Positions 1 to 7,932 of a stretch of DNA of 48,804 nucleotides are shown in pieces (the stretch's first letter is position 1; every line of letters begins with the position of its first letter). Below the pieces are notes generated by a model, which did no database searches, was not told where the DNA came from, and worked only from the letters and a program-made list of their open reading frames with translations. The position numbers and the translations under genes are program-made. The stretch comes from CAZBSE01 sp964578625. GTDB taxonomy: Bacteria; Actinomycetota; Humimicrobiia; Humimicrobiales; Humimicrobiaceae. The stretch lies in contig CAZODQ010000014.1 in NCBI GenBank assembly GCA_964578625.1, forward strand, positions 1 through 48,804. Reading direction: 5' to 3'.

Positions 1-379
1 ATATTTCGATTTGATTAATAGCTTTAATTCTTTATTTACTGATTGTTTGATGTTTACTCTCCTTACAAACAAACTTTTACTTATTATTAAGGTATTATAC
101 TATCTGTTTCCCGAAAATAGAAAAGAATGTGCAATGTGAAAATGTCGGTAATTTAAATGGAATCTAATTAAATATAAATACAAGTATTAATTGGTAGAGC
201 AAAGTGTACAATAGCAAGAACTTTTAATTTAATAGTGAAAATAAAATATTAATAAATTAATTTGATTTTTACCCAGAGTTAAGGTTTTTATATCAGCAAT
301 AATATATTACCCTTATATCGTCTTTGGATTATTATCTTACAAATTACTGATTCTATCTTTTTCGAATTCTATAATTCGT
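1..379. other. AT-rich intergenic region, no clear gene
   Basis: No convincing complete gene is visible. On the reverse strand an AAGGAG-like ribosome binding site near 60-66 is followed by an open frame running off the left edge (reads about K-Q-S-V-N-K-E-L-K). I cannot find an ATG, GTG or TTG at the right distance, so a gene start there is not supported. The rest is AT-rich sequence without recognisable RNA or repeat structure. Confidence 0.4.
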
Positions 380-865
380 TTAAAATATTTTTGGAATAAA
401 TCGCCAACGTACTTTTTGCATATATTCCCTATATTGATCACCAAATTTATGTAAGAGATACTCCTCTTCTTTAAGTGCAATTAACACGGCCAGTGAAGAA
501 AATATAACTGATGGTATTAACATCCATATAATACCCCAGGCGATTGAAATACCAAAAAATGTAGTAGTCAATCCCAGATACATGGGATGGCGTATTTTTG
601 AAAATATACCTGTTGTTACAATTTTGTCAATTTGTTTTGATTTTTTATGCACCTGCTTGTGAATTCTATGACAATATACATGAAATAAGAAACCGAAAAC
701 GGCAATAACACCACCAACAATATTCAAATAAGGGGAGAGTGGTATTTTAATCCAGTTAAATGCCTCCCCGAGTGCTCCTATAATAAGTATGATTAAGAAC
801 CCAATTGATAAAATAATATTAGGCTTAGCAAGAAGAAAACGGTTTATTGATATTTGCCATTTCAT
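380..865 (-). CDS. Isoprenylcysteine carboxyl methyltransferase-like membrane protein
   Basis: A 161-residue integral membrane protein of the ICMT/phospholipid methyltransferase-like family, whose members transfer a methyl group from S-adenosylmethionine to a lipid-like, thiol or carboxyl acceptor at the membrane. Visible family marks are hydrophobic segments near residues 18-35, 45-65 and 103-130, the R-H-P-M-Y-L-G motif near residues 92-98, and the C-terminal E-E-E-Y-L...F-G-D-Q-Y-R-E-Y signature followed by R-W-R-F-I-P. The length is near normal for single-domain bacterial members. The substrate cannot be told from the sequence. It stands alone, reading toward the left edge. A shorter, internally deleted relative lies at 11997-12219. 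Confidence 0.75.
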   Translation of the reverse strand: MKWQISINRFLLAKPNIILSIGFLIILIIGALGEAFNWIKIPLSPYLNIVGGVIAVFGFLFHVYCHRIHKQVHKKSKQIDKIVTTGIFSKIRHPMYLGLTTTFFGISIAWGIIWMLIPSVIFSSLAVLIALKEEEYLLHKFGDQYREYMQKVRWRFIPKIF

Positions 866-1017
866 AGATATTTTCTGTATATATAAATTTCATTAAAAAT
901 ATAAATTATATAATACATAATATATCAATTATAAATTTATTTAAACAAGATAAAATAAATTGTTCAACCTTGGCGAATAGCCATACAGGGAGTTCGTTTA
1001 GCGGATATTAGTTTGGA

Positions 1018-1041
1018 AGAGCTGGGGAGAGGATTCGAACC
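1018..1041 (-). other. tRNA 3'-end remnant
   Basis: Read on the reverse strand, these bases give GGTTCGAATCC followed by TCTCCCCAGCTC. This is the T-loop and 3' T-arm/acceptor half of a tRNA. Upstream on that strand only the two G bases can pair with the T-stem; the remaining 5' T-stem, anticodon arm and D arm are absent. It lies 50 bp from an intact tRNA-Glu. It could be a decayed tRNA gene or the leftover half of an integration site in a tRNA; neither can be proved here. Confidence 0.4.
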
Positions 1042-1090
1042 AAGAATAATTTATTAATAAAATAATATATATAAGTATATATAAAAGTAT

Positions 1091-1166
1091 TGGTAGCGCA
1101 TAGGGGACTCGAACCCCTGTTTTAGCCGTGAGAGGGCCATGTCCTAGACCACTAGACGAATGCGCC
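1091..1166 (-). tRNA. tRNA-Glu (anticodon CUC)
   Basis: The reverse strand folds as a standard cloverleaf. The acceptor stem is GGCGCAT pairing with ATGCGCT (one G-U pair), the anticodon loop is CTCTCAC with anticodon CTC, the T arm is AGGGG-TTCGAGT-CCCCT, the discriminator is A, and the 3' CCA is encoded. The anticodon CUC reads GAG, so this is tRNA-Glu. Total length is 76 nt including CCA. No other complete tRNA is visible in the window. Confidence 0.95.
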
Positions 1167-1288
1167 ACAGCTTAGAATTTTAGCCATATTGCAATCTTTT
1201 GTAAATACCTTCCGGTGTTACTGCTGCATTGGATTACGGCCTGTATTTAATTTTAGAGGTTAATATAATATAATAAATTTTCAAGTTC

Positions 1289-1294
1289 TATAAT
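1289..1294 (+). promoter_or_regulatory. -10 element for the GAF-ANTAR gene
   Basis: A perfect TATAAT lies 17 nt before the ATG at 1312. Transcription would start near 1301, giving a leader of only about 10 nt with no Shine-Dalgarno sequence. No convincing -35 box is visible. Confidence 0.45.
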
Positions 1295-1311
1295 ATAAGA
1301 TAAAAACCAAT

Positions 1312-2028
1312 ATGGCGGACATAAATAAGAATCCGGGAAGCGGAAAAGAAATCATTGAGACTCTGTCTAAGATTAGCGAGGCAATAACCTCTGATCTTTA
1401 CCTTGAGGATATCTTAAAACTCATAGTAACGGCGACTGCAGAAGCCATGGGATCAAAAATATGCTCTCTGATGCTTCTTGATCCCAAGAAGAAAGAACTC
1501 ACCATAAAGGCTACTCAGAGTATGAGTAAGGAATATATCAATAAAAATCCCCTTAAACTGGGTGAGGGAATTGCGGGGAAGGCGGCTTTGAAGAACAGCC
1601 CTATCGCTATATATAATATCCTGGAGGATAAGAATTATAAGTATACAGATATAGCAAGGAAAGAGGGTCTGACATCCCTGTTGTGTGTGCCTCTTCATGT
1701 AAAGGGAAAGGTTATAGGGGTACTTACTATATATACATCAGAGCCCCATGAATTCAGTGATTACGAGGTAAACATTTTAACGACAGTGGCAGACCAGGCG
1801 GCAATAGTGATTGAAAATTACCGGTTGGTTATAGAGACCAAAGTAGTAAAAGAAGAGCTTGAGACAAGAAAGTCCGTAGAGAGGGCAAAGGGTATACTGA
1901 TGAAAGAGCAGAAGCTTACAGAAGGAGAAGCTTTCAGGAAGATACAGAAATTTGCCATGGACAACAGAAAGCCGATGAGAGATGTGGCAGAAGCAATAAT
2001 ACTTTCATATGAGATAAAGGGTATATAA
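1312..2028 (+). CDS. GAF and ANTAR domain regulator
   Basis: A 238-residue soluble regulator. Residues about 20-170 form a GAF sensory domain (I-S-E-A-I-T-S-D, then L-C-V-P-L-H-V-K-G near 124-132, then A-D-Q-A-A-I-V-I-E-N). Residues about 185-235 form an ANTAR domain (V-E-R-A-K-G-I-L-M near 189-197). ANTAR domains bind tandem RNA hairpins and suppress transcription termination; the GAF domain presumably senses a small ligand or redox signal. This domain pair is especially common in Actinomycetota. There is no Shine-Dalgarno before the ATG, and a TATAAT 17 nt upstream suggests a very short leader. It is not in an obvious operon; the next gene has its own promoter. No target hairpins can be assigned. 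Confidence 0.85.
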   Translation: MADINKNPGSGKEIIETLSKISEAITSDLYLEDILKLIVTATAEAMGSKICSLMLLDPKKKELTIKATQSMSKEYINKNPLKLGEGIAGKAALKNSPIAIYNILEDKNYKYTDIARKEGLTSLLCVPLHVKGKVIGVLTIYTSEPHEFSDYEVNILTTVADQAAIVIENYRLVIETKVVKEELETRKSVERAKGILMKEQKLTEGEAFRKIQKFAMDNRKPMRDVAEAIILSYEIKGI

Positions 2029-2046
2029 AAGTAGTGCTTTGACCAT

Positions 2047-2073
2047 AGAAATTAATTTCTGTAATGGTATAAT
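2047..2073 (+). promoter_or_regulatory. Promoter with palindromic candidate operator upstream of fba
   Basis: An extended -10 element (TGGTATAAT, 2065-2073) precedes the aldolase gene. Immediately upstream lies a perfect 14-bp palindrome, AGAAATTAATTTCT (2047-2060), placed where a dimeric repressor could bind. A TTGACC at 2039-2044 is too far away (23 bp) to be a normal -35. The operator role is inferred from position and symmetry only. Confidence 0.4.
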
Positions 2074-2118
2074 TATAAAAATTTTAATTTGAGAATTTAT
2101 ATATTATAAGGAGGACCG

Positions 2119-3111
2119 ATGCCATTAGTACCGCTAAAACAGGTTTTGGATGAAGCTATAAAGGGTAATTACGGAGTTGGGGCTTACAATGTTAATAATA
2201 TGGAACAGATCCAGGGTATAATGAAAGCAGCCAGTGAGACCAGGTCACCGGTGATTATCCAGGCAAGCAGGGGAGCGCTTAAATATACAAATATGGCTTA
2301 TATTAAGTATTTGGCTGCTGCTGCGGTTGAAGATAATCCCGATATACCCATTGTACTGCATCTTGACCACGGAAACAGCCTTGATACCTGCAAGCAGGCT
2401 ATAGAACTGGGCTTTACATCAGTTATGATCGATGGATCGCTTAAGGAAGATTCAAAAACACCCACGAGTTTTGATGAAAATGTTTCAGTAACCACTGAAG
2501 TGGTCAAATACGCTCATGATTTTGGAGTATCTGTTGAGGGTGAGCTGGGGACACTTGGCGGAATAGAAGACGGTGTCGGCTCCGGAAAGGTAAAACTTAC
2601 AGACCCGGACGAAGCAGCAAAATTTATAAAGCTTACCGGTGTGGATGCTCTGGCACTCGCTATCGGTACAAGCCACGGGGCATATAAGTTCAAGGCAAAA
2701 CCGACTCTTGCACTGGACATAATAAATAAGGTCGTTGAAAAAATACCGGGGATTCCTCTTGTCATGCACGGCTCGTCTTCAGTACCGCAGGAATTGATTG
2801 AGGTTATAAATAAATACGGCGGAAAACTGGAAAAGACCATGGGTGTACCTATGGAAAGTATACAGGAAGCTATAAAAAGAGGGATCAGGAAGATCAATGT
2901 GGATACAGACGGAAGGCTGGCCATGACGGGGGCGGTAAGGAAGTACCTGAGCGAGAACCTTGATGCCTTTGACCCCAGGACCTATTTTGGAGCTGCAAGA
3001 GAAGCGGTTTACGAGGTAGTCAAGGGAAAGATGATTGATTTTGGGACCGGAGGTCATGCCGGGGATTACGAACTCATGACTATTGAAGATATGAGAGCAG
3101 TATATCAGTAA
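2119..3111 (+). CDS. fba: Class II fructose-bisphosphate aldolase
   Basis: Catalyses reversible cleavage of fructose 1,6-bisphosphate into glyceraldehyde 3-phosphate and dihydroxyacetone phosphate in glycolysis and gluconeogenesis, in the cytosol. The 330-residue protein has the zinc-dependent class II signature H-L-D-H-G at residues 81-85, with zinc ligands expected at H84, H186 (G-T-S-H-G-A-Y-K) and H217 (V-M-H-G-S-S). The phosphate-binding I-N-V-D-T-D segment is near residue 260. Length is typical. The start is supported by AAGGAGGA seven or so bases before the ATG. It is preceded by its own promoter and followed by the glutamate synthase promoter, so it is probably monocistronic. Confidence 0.95.
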   Translation: MPLVPLKQVLDEAIKGNYGVGAYNVNNMEQIQGIMKAASETRSPVIIQASRGALKYTNMAYIKYLAAAAVEDNPDIPIVLHLDHGNSLDTCKQAIELGFTSVMIDGSLKEDSKTPTSFDENVSVTTEVVKYAHDFGVSVEGELGTLGGIEDGVGSGKVKLTDPDEAAKFIKLTGVDALALAIGTSHGAYKFKAKPTLALDIINKVVEKIPGIPLVMHGSSSVPQELIEVINKYGGKLEKTMGVPMESIQEAIKRGIRKINVDTDGRLAMTGAVRKYLSENLDAFDPRTYFGAAREAVYEVVKGKMIDFGTGGHAGDYELMTIEDMRAVYQ

Positions 3112-3130
3112 TGTCCTGTCTGAAAAATAT

Positions 3131-3158
3131 TTGACAAATAGTAATATATTGGTATTAT
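3131..3158 (+). promoter_or_regulatory. Sigma70-type promoter of the glutamate synthase operon
   Basis: A consensus -35 TTGACA (3131-3136) is followed by a 16-bp spacer and the near-consensus -10 TATTAT (3153-3158). Transcription should begin near 3165. This is the best canonical promoter in the window and sits about 135 bp before the first glt start codon, leaving room for a structured leader. Confidence 0.75.
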
Positions 3159-3182
3159 TTACCTGAAAAAATAAGTATAACT

Positions 3183-3227
3183 CTGGTTTGGATAGAGATT
3201 TTCAAACGGAGGTAAAAGGTGAAGAAG
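3183..3227 (+). promoter_or_regulatory. Structured 5' leader, candidate glutamine-riboswitch-like element
   Basis: Between promoter and terminator the leader can form a hairpin TTTGGA (3187-3192) with TTCAAA (3201-3206). It can also form an outer stem GGTTT (3185-3189) with AAGCC (3225-3229), which competes with the 5' arm of the terminator. The single-stranded ACGGAGGTA followed by GTGAAG loosely resembles the conserved ACGGAAGTA...CGAAGG core of the glutamine-sensing glnA RNA motif. The match is imperfect, so the ligand is a guess. The attenuation layout itself is well supported by the adjacent terminator. Confidence 0.35.
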
Positions 3228-3263
3228 CCTTCTTAAAGCGGGGATGTTTAAGGAGGTTTTTTT
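3228..3263 (+). terminator. Intrinsic terminator (attenuator) upstream of glt operon
   Basis: A 10-bp stem, CCTTCTTAAA (3228-3237) with TTTAAGGAGG (3247-3256), with one U-G pair and a 9-nt loop, is followed by seven T residues (3257-3263). It lies after the glt promoter and before the first glt gene. It would therefore stop transcription prematurely unless an alternative structure forms, as expected for leader-mediated control of glutamate synthesis. Confidence 0.8.
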
Positions 3264-3295
3264 ATTATATTTAAAAAATTTAAAGTCAGATTAAG

Positions 3296-4525
3296 ATGCA
3301 CGAACTTAACAGTATGAAAAAATATAAAAATAACGGACAGGAATACTTCTCAAGACAGAAGATCCCGTCCGGATGCGCAATATTTGGAGTGGTAAATAAG
3401 GCTGGAAGGAGATTTAACGGCCGGATGCTAATGGATGGGATTTCGGTTATGCATGAAAGGTCCAATGGTCTGGGCGGAGGTTTTGCTGTATATGGTATTT
3501 ATCCCCATTTCAATGATAATTGGGTATTTCATATTTTCTACGATGATACTGCGGCAAAAAAGCAGACCGAAGAGGAGCTTAGAGGAAGTTTTAAAATATT
3601 GCTTGGTGAGGAAATACCCACAAGAAAAACAGCAGGGATTACAGGTCAGCCCATCATATTTAGATATTTTTTGGATATTAAAAATAATCTTAAGAAAAAT
3701 AGAAGCAAGAATGATAGCTTAAGCAGTAAGGAAAGTTCAGAAGAGACAGAGAAGGACTATATTGTAGATTTTGTCATGCATATAAATAAAGATATAGGCG
3801 GTGCATATATAATCTCGAGTGGGAAAAATATGGGGATTTTTAAGGGAGTAGGATTTCCAGAGGATATTGGAAAGTTTTTCAGGCTGGATGAATACAAGGG
3901 TTACCTCTGGACATCACACGGCAGATTTCCCACTAATAGTGTGGGATGGTGGGGAGGAGCACATCCATTTGGACTGCTTAACTGGTCGGTGGTACATAAT
4001 GGGGAGATCTCATCATACGGGACCAATAAGAGATTTGTAAGCGGATTTGGGTATGAATGCGCACTTTCAACAGATACGGAGGTTATAACATATTTATTTG
4101 ACCTGATGGTAAGGAAGCAGAAAATAGATCTTAAGATCATACACCTGATTTTAGCACCTCCTTTATGGCAGGAAATAGAGAGGATGCCCCGGGATAAGAG
4201 AGAACTGGTAAAAGCCCTGCGGGTTTTATATGGGAGCGCGCTTGTAAACGGCCCTTTCAGCATAATAGTAGGAAATACCGGTTATATGTATGCTTTAAAC
4301 GACAGGATAAAGCTGAGGCCACTGGTTGCAGCAAGAAAAAATGACTATCTGTTTGTTTCCAGTGAAGAGGCTCCCATAAGAAAGGTCTGCCCTTTGCCGG
4401 ACAGCTTATGGCATCCTGATGGTGGAGAACCGGTCATAGGAATGGTAAATAAAAGAAGTGCAGGTAAAAAAGAAGAAAGCGACGGTAGACTTGTTAGGCT
4501 AGATGGCCAGCATTTGAAAGTTTGA
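3296..4525 (+). CDS. Glutamate synthase, glutamine amidotransferase (class II) subunit
   Basis: Stand-alone glutaminase domain of an archaeal-type split glutamate synthase. It releases ammonia from glutamine for the FMN subunit. The class II amidotransferase nucleophile is Cys27 in P-S-G-C-A-I-F-G, so about 26 residues must be removed to free the N-terminal cysteine. Further family marks are H-G-R-F-P-T-N near residues 205-211 and H-N-G-E-I near 233-237. Length 409. No Shine-Dalgarno lies near the ATG; the AAGGAGG at 3250-3256 belongs to the attenuator hairpin and is about 40 nt away. A stop in frame at 3272 rules out a longer start; Met7 is an alternative. First gene of a five-gene operon, 12 bp before the next gene. 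Confidence 0.88.
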   Translation: MHELNSMKKYKNNGQEYFSRQKIPSGCAIFGVVNKAGRRFNGRMLMDGISVMHERSNGLGGGFAVYGIYPHFNDNWVFHIFYDDTAAKKQTEEELRGSFKILLGEEIPTRKTAGITGQPIIFRYFLDIKNNLKKNRSKNDSLSSKESSEETEKDYIVDFVMHINKDIGGAYIISSGKNMGIFKGVGFPEDIGKFFRLDEYKGYLWTSHGRFPTNSVGWWGGAHPFGLLNWSVVHNGEISSYGTNKRFVSGFGYECALSTDTEVITYLFDLMVRKQKIDLKIIHLILAPPLWQEIERMPRDKRELVKALRVLYGSALVNGPFSIIVGNTGYMYALNDRIKLRPLVAARKNDYLFVSSEEAPIRKVCPLPDSLWHPDGGEPVIGMVNKRSAGKKEESDGRLVRLDGQHLKV

Positions 4526-4537
4526 GGTGATAAGAGA

Positions 4538-6070
4538 ATGGCTTTAAAACTTAATCAGTCTGAGTTTGAAATAGAAAGAGATGAAAATAAATGTATATCC
4601 TGTCAGGTTTGTGTAAGGCAGTGTTCCAATGATGTCCATGAATATGACAGTGACAGTGATACGATATACAGTGATAATATCAAGTGTGTGGGGTGCCACA
4701 GATGTGAAAGCTTGTGTCCGACAGGTGCTTTAAAGATAAAGGAAAGAAAATCACAGTTTCGTACCAATTATAACTGGAGTGAGAGTCACCTGAAGGATAT
4801 ATACAGGCAGGCGGATTCCGGAGGAGTCCTGCTTACGGGAATGGGAAGTGATAAACCCTATACTGTATACTGGGACCGTATTCTTTTTAATGCTTCCCAG
4901 GTTACAAATCCTTCAATTGATCCTCTGCGCGAGCCGATGGAGATAAAAACATTTATAGGAAGGAAACCTGATAAACTTGATTTTAAAATCAATAGGAACG
5001 GTAAAAATGCAAGAGTTAAGCTGAAGACAAAGATGAGTCCGCAGCTGGAGCTTTCTACTCCTATAATGTTTTCAGCTATGTCTTACGGTTCTATTAGTTT
5101 TAATGCATGCAAGTCTTTGGCTGCTGCTGCCTCGCAGTTCGGTACCTTCTATAATACCGGCGAGGGAGGAATGCATAAAGACCTATATAAATATGCAAAG
5201 AATACTATTGTTCAGGTCGCTTCCGGAAGATTTGGTGTTGATGCGGATTATCTGAACGCAGGTTCAGCGGTGGAGATCAAAATAGGACAGGGAGCAAAAC
5301 CCGGAATCGGAGGTCATCTGCCTGGAGAAAAGGTGACAAAAGACATATCCAATACAAGAATGATTCCCGAAGGAACAGATGCCCTGTCTCCTGCTCCGCA
5401 TCACGATATCTATTCCATAGAGGACCTTGCCCAGCTGATATATGCTTTAAAGGAAGCTACCGATTGGTCTAAACCTGTCGGAGTAAAAGTGTCGGCAGTC
5501 CATAATATAGCCCCGATTGCAAGCGGTATTGTAAGAGCAGGAGCTGATTTTGTGGCAATAGACGGGTTGAGGGGAGGTACTGGTGCTGCTCCCCAGATTA
5601 TAAGGGATAATGTGGGAATACCCATAGAACTAGCAGTTGCTTCTGTTGATGAAAGATTAAGGGAGGAAGGAATAAGGCATAAGGCATCGATTATTGCCGG
5701 TGGAAGTATCAGATCAAGCTCTGATGCGATAAAGGCTATAGCACTGGGTGCTGATGCAGTGTATATAGGTACGGCAGCACTTATAGCTATGGGATGCCAC
5801 CTATGCCAGAAATGTTATACCGGCAAGTGTAATTGGGGGATTGCCACCCAGGATCCTTATCTTACCAAAAGGCTTAATCCTGAAATAGGGACTAGGAGGC
5901 TTCTAAATCTGCTAAGAAGCTGGTCTCTGGAGATAAAGGAGATGCTGGGCGGTGCGGGTATAAATGCCATTGAAAGCCTTAAAGGAAACAGGGAACACCT
6001 TAGGGGTATTGGTTTAAATGACAGGGAACTTGCAGTTTTAGGCATAAAACATGCCGGAGAGGCCTGGTGA
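4538..6070 (+). CDS. Glutamate synthase FMN-binding subunit with N-terminal ferredoxin domain
   Basis: Central catalytic subunit: it combines 2-oxoglutarate and ammonia into 2-iminoglutarate and reduces it on FMN to glutamate. Residues 19-60 carry two [4Fe-4S] sites (C19, C22, C25, C29 and C50, C53, C56, C60). The rest is the FMN-binding TIM barrel, with G-E-G-G-M-H, G-Q-G-A-K-P-G-I-G-G-H-L-P near residues 249-261 and the glycine-rich G-L-R-G-G-T-G-A-A. C-H-L-C-Q-K-C-Y-T-G-K-C-N-W-G-I near residue 425 provides the [3Fe-4S] ligands. The 510-residue size fits archaeal and Thermotoga-type enzymes rather than the 1500-residue GltB. A GAGGTG ribosome binding site precedes the start. Confidence 0.92.
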   Translation: MALKLNQSEFEIERDENKCISCQVCVRQCSNDVHEYDSDSDTIYSDNIKCVGCHRCESLCPTGALKIKERKSQFRTNYNWSESHLKDIYRQADSGGVLLTGMGSDKPYTVYWDRILFNASQVTNPSIDPLREPMEIKTFIGRKPDKLDFKINRNGKNARVKLKTKMSPQLELSTPIMFSAMSYGSISFNACKSLAAAASQFGTFYNTGEGGMHKDLYKYAKNTIVQVASGRFGVDADYLNAGSAVEIKIGQGAKPGIGGHLPGEKVTKDISNTRMIPEGTDALSPAPHHDIYSIEDLAQLIYALKEATDWSKPVGVKVSAVHNIAPIASGIVRAGADFVAIDGLRGGTGAAPQIIRDNVGIPIELAVASVDERLREEGIRHKASIIAGGSIRSSSDAIKAIALGADAVYIGTAALIAMGCHLCQKCYTGKCNWGIATQDPYLTKRLNPEIGTRRLLNLLRSWSLEIKEMLGGAGINAIESLKGNREHLRGIGLNDRELAVLGIKHAGEAW

Positions 6071-6077
6071 TTGCGGG

Positions 6078-6566
6078 ATGAAGAGAATCTATATACAAGA
6101 AGAATATTGTATAGGCTGCAGATTATGCGAGATATACTGCCAGGTAAAGCATTCTAAAAGTAAAAAGATTATAAAAGCTTTCAAGGAAGAAATGGTGGAT
6201 ATCCTTCCCAGAGTACTGGTGGAAGAGATAGGCTATAATTCCTTTGCCATACAGTGCAGACACTGTTCTGATGCACCGTGCGTTGCAGCATGTATATCAG
6301 GAGCTATGCAGAAAAATAAAAATACCGGGGTAGTAACCTGCGATGAGGATAAATGTGTAGGATGTTGGAGCTGCATTATGGTATGTCCTTATGGAGTAAT
6401 AAGAAGAGATCTTTCCGGCAGGAAAATAGCCTCTAAATGTGATCTCTGTGTTGATGAAGATATTCCGGTATGTGTTAAAAATTGTCCCAATGAGGCCCTA
6501 AAATTTATAGAAAAAGATGAAAACGAAGAAAAACCGGTGAAAAGCAAAAATGGAAAGAAAAAATAA
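6078..6566 (+). CDS. Four-cluster 4Fe-4S ferredoxin-type electron-transfer subunit
   Basis: A cysteine-rich protein of the HycB/FdhB-like ferredoxin group with four cysteine sets: C-I-G-C-R-L-C near the start, C-R-H-C...C-V-A-A-C, C-V-G-C-W-S-C-I-M-V-C-P, and C-D-L-C...C-V-K-N-C-P. It probably carries electrons from the adjacent FAD oxidoreductase to the FMN subunit. I place the start at 6078, where the family's usual M-K-R-I-Y begins. An upstream in-frame ATG at 6051, inside the preceding gene, would add nine residues. It overlaps the next gene by 17 bp, indicating translational coupling. It is an inserted electron-transfer module relative to classical GltBD. Confidence 0.85.
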   Translation: MKRIYIQEEYCIGCRLCEIYCQVKHSKSKKIIKAFKEEMVDILPRVLVEEIGYNSFAIQCRHCSDAPCVAACISGAMQKNKNTGVVTCDEDKCVGCWSCIMVCPYGVIRRDLSGRKIASKCDLCVDEDIPVCVKNCPNEALKFIEKDENEEKPVKSKNGKKK

Positions 6567-7932
6567 CATTAAAAAAAATAGTAGACTTATCGACTATGTC
6601 ATAATCGGCAATTCGGCCGCAGGTCTTGCTGCTGCAGAAGGTATAAGAGAGCTGGATAAAAAGGGGAAGATCGAAGTCCTTTCCGAAGAAGGCTTCTTTA
6701 ATTATTCAAAGCCGATGATATCGTACTTCCTAACAGGAAAGGTGAGCCTGAAAAGTGTTTCTTTTAAGGATAAAAAGTTTTACAGGGATAATAATATAGA
6801 TGTTAGATTAAATACAAGAGTCAAGTCTGTAGATACAGTTAAGATGTCTTTGGATACGGAAGACGGCAGCAGGTTAAAATTTAGGAAGCTTCTTATCGCA
6901 AGCGGTGGAAAACCTATTATTCCTAAAATCAAGGTATCCGGTACAGGTATCGGAGGGGATAGGCATTTTAATTCTCTGGACGGGATAAATTTTAAAAAGA
7001 TCGGAGGTATCTTTACCCTTACAACACTGGAAGATGCCATAAGGATTAAGGGTTATATAGAAAAATACGATATCAAAGGGGTATCAATACTGGGAGGAGG
7101 TCTTATAGGGCTGAAAGCAGCGGAGGCATTCCTGGAGATGGGCATTGATATCAATATAATTGAACTTGCAGACAGGATTCTTTCGGCAACATTTGACCGG
7201 CAGGCTTCTGGAATAATTGAAGAAAAGGTAAAGAGTAAAGGAAGCAATATTTATAGGAATAATACTATTGAAGAGATTTTTGTCACAAACGGCAATATTT
7301 CCGGATACAGGTTAAGGGACGATAGGAAAATAGAATGCAGGTTGCTTGTAATTGCTGTTGGAGTCATTCCTGAAACCAGTTTCATTAGCGGCGGTAAACT
7401 TAAAATAAACAGAGGGATCGTAGTAGATGATTATATGCGGACATCTGTAAAAAATATTTATGCTGCCGGAGATGTGGCTGAAGGTATGGATATACTGCTT
7501 GGAGAAAATAAAAATATTGCTATATGGCCGCTTGCTGTAATGCAGGGTATGGTAGCAGGGGATAATATGGCTGGAGGGAATAAAAAGTACAGCGGCGGAT
7601 TTTTTATGAATTCGGTTGAGTTATTGCAGATCCCATCTATTTCAATGGGACTTACCAATATTGAAGATGGAAAAGAAAAAAATATTGAGGTGCTTAAGGA
7701 TTTTGATCCGGAAAGAAACATATATAAGAAAATAGTAATAAGAAATAACAGGATTATTGGAGTAATACTGGTTGGAAATATCGAGAGAGCAGGAATATAT
7801 GCAGGACTTATAAGAAATGAGATAGATATAAGCGGCGTAAGGGAAAATATATCCAAGGAGGATTTCGGAATAATCCACCTTCCAGCAGATTATAAGAAAC
7901 ATCTTGTTGTAGGCGAGGGGATAGAAGTATGA
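6550..7932 (+). CDS. FAD/NAD(P)H-dependent oxidoreductase of the glutamate synthase operon
   Basis: A 460-residue pyridine nucleotide-disulfide oxidoreductase-like flavoprotein. An N-terminal FAD Rossmann motif reads I-I-G-N-S-A-A-G near residues 18-25. A second dinucleotide fold begins S-I-L-G-G-G-L-I-G near 178-186, and Y-A-A-G-D-V-A-E-G near residue 305 closes the FAD site. No redox-active C-x4-C disulfide pair is visible, so it resembles NADH oxidase, rubredoxin reductase or NirB-type proteins. In this operon it most likely oxidises NAD(P)H and passes electrons via the four-cluster ferredoxin to the FMN subunit, replacing GltD; this is inferred from context. It overlaps both neighbours. 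Confidence 0.85.
   Translation: MERKNNIKKNSRLIDYVIIGNSAAGLAAAEGIRELDKKGKIEVLSEEGFFNYSKPMISYFLTGKVSLKSVSFKDKKFYRDNNIDVRLNTRVKSVDTVKMSLDTEDGSRLKFRKLLIASGGKPIIPKIKVSGTGIGGDRHFNSLDGINFKKIGGIFTLTTLEDAIRIKGYIEKYDIKGVSILGGGLIGLKAAEAFLEMGIDINIIELADRILSATFDRQASGIIEEKVKSKGSNIYRNNTIEEIFVTNGNISGYRLRDDRKIECRLLVIAVGVIPETSFISGGKLKINRGIVVDDYMRTSVKNIYAAGDVAEGMDILLGENKNIAIWPLAVMQGMVAGDNMAGGNKKYSGGFFMNSVELLQIPSISMGLTNIEDGKEKNIEVLKDFDPERNIYKKIVIRNNRIIGVILVGNIERAGIYAGLIRNEIDISGVRENISKEDFGIIHLPADYKKHLVVGEGIEV

Noticed and set aside
1..66. Reverse-strand gene start at the left edge
   Set aside because: A ribosome binding site-like AAGGAG is present, but no accepted start codon lies at the right distance.
2514..2924. 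Long reverse-strand open frames inside the aldolase gene
   Set aside because: Shadows of a well-supported gene; their composition is explained by codon use on the other strand.
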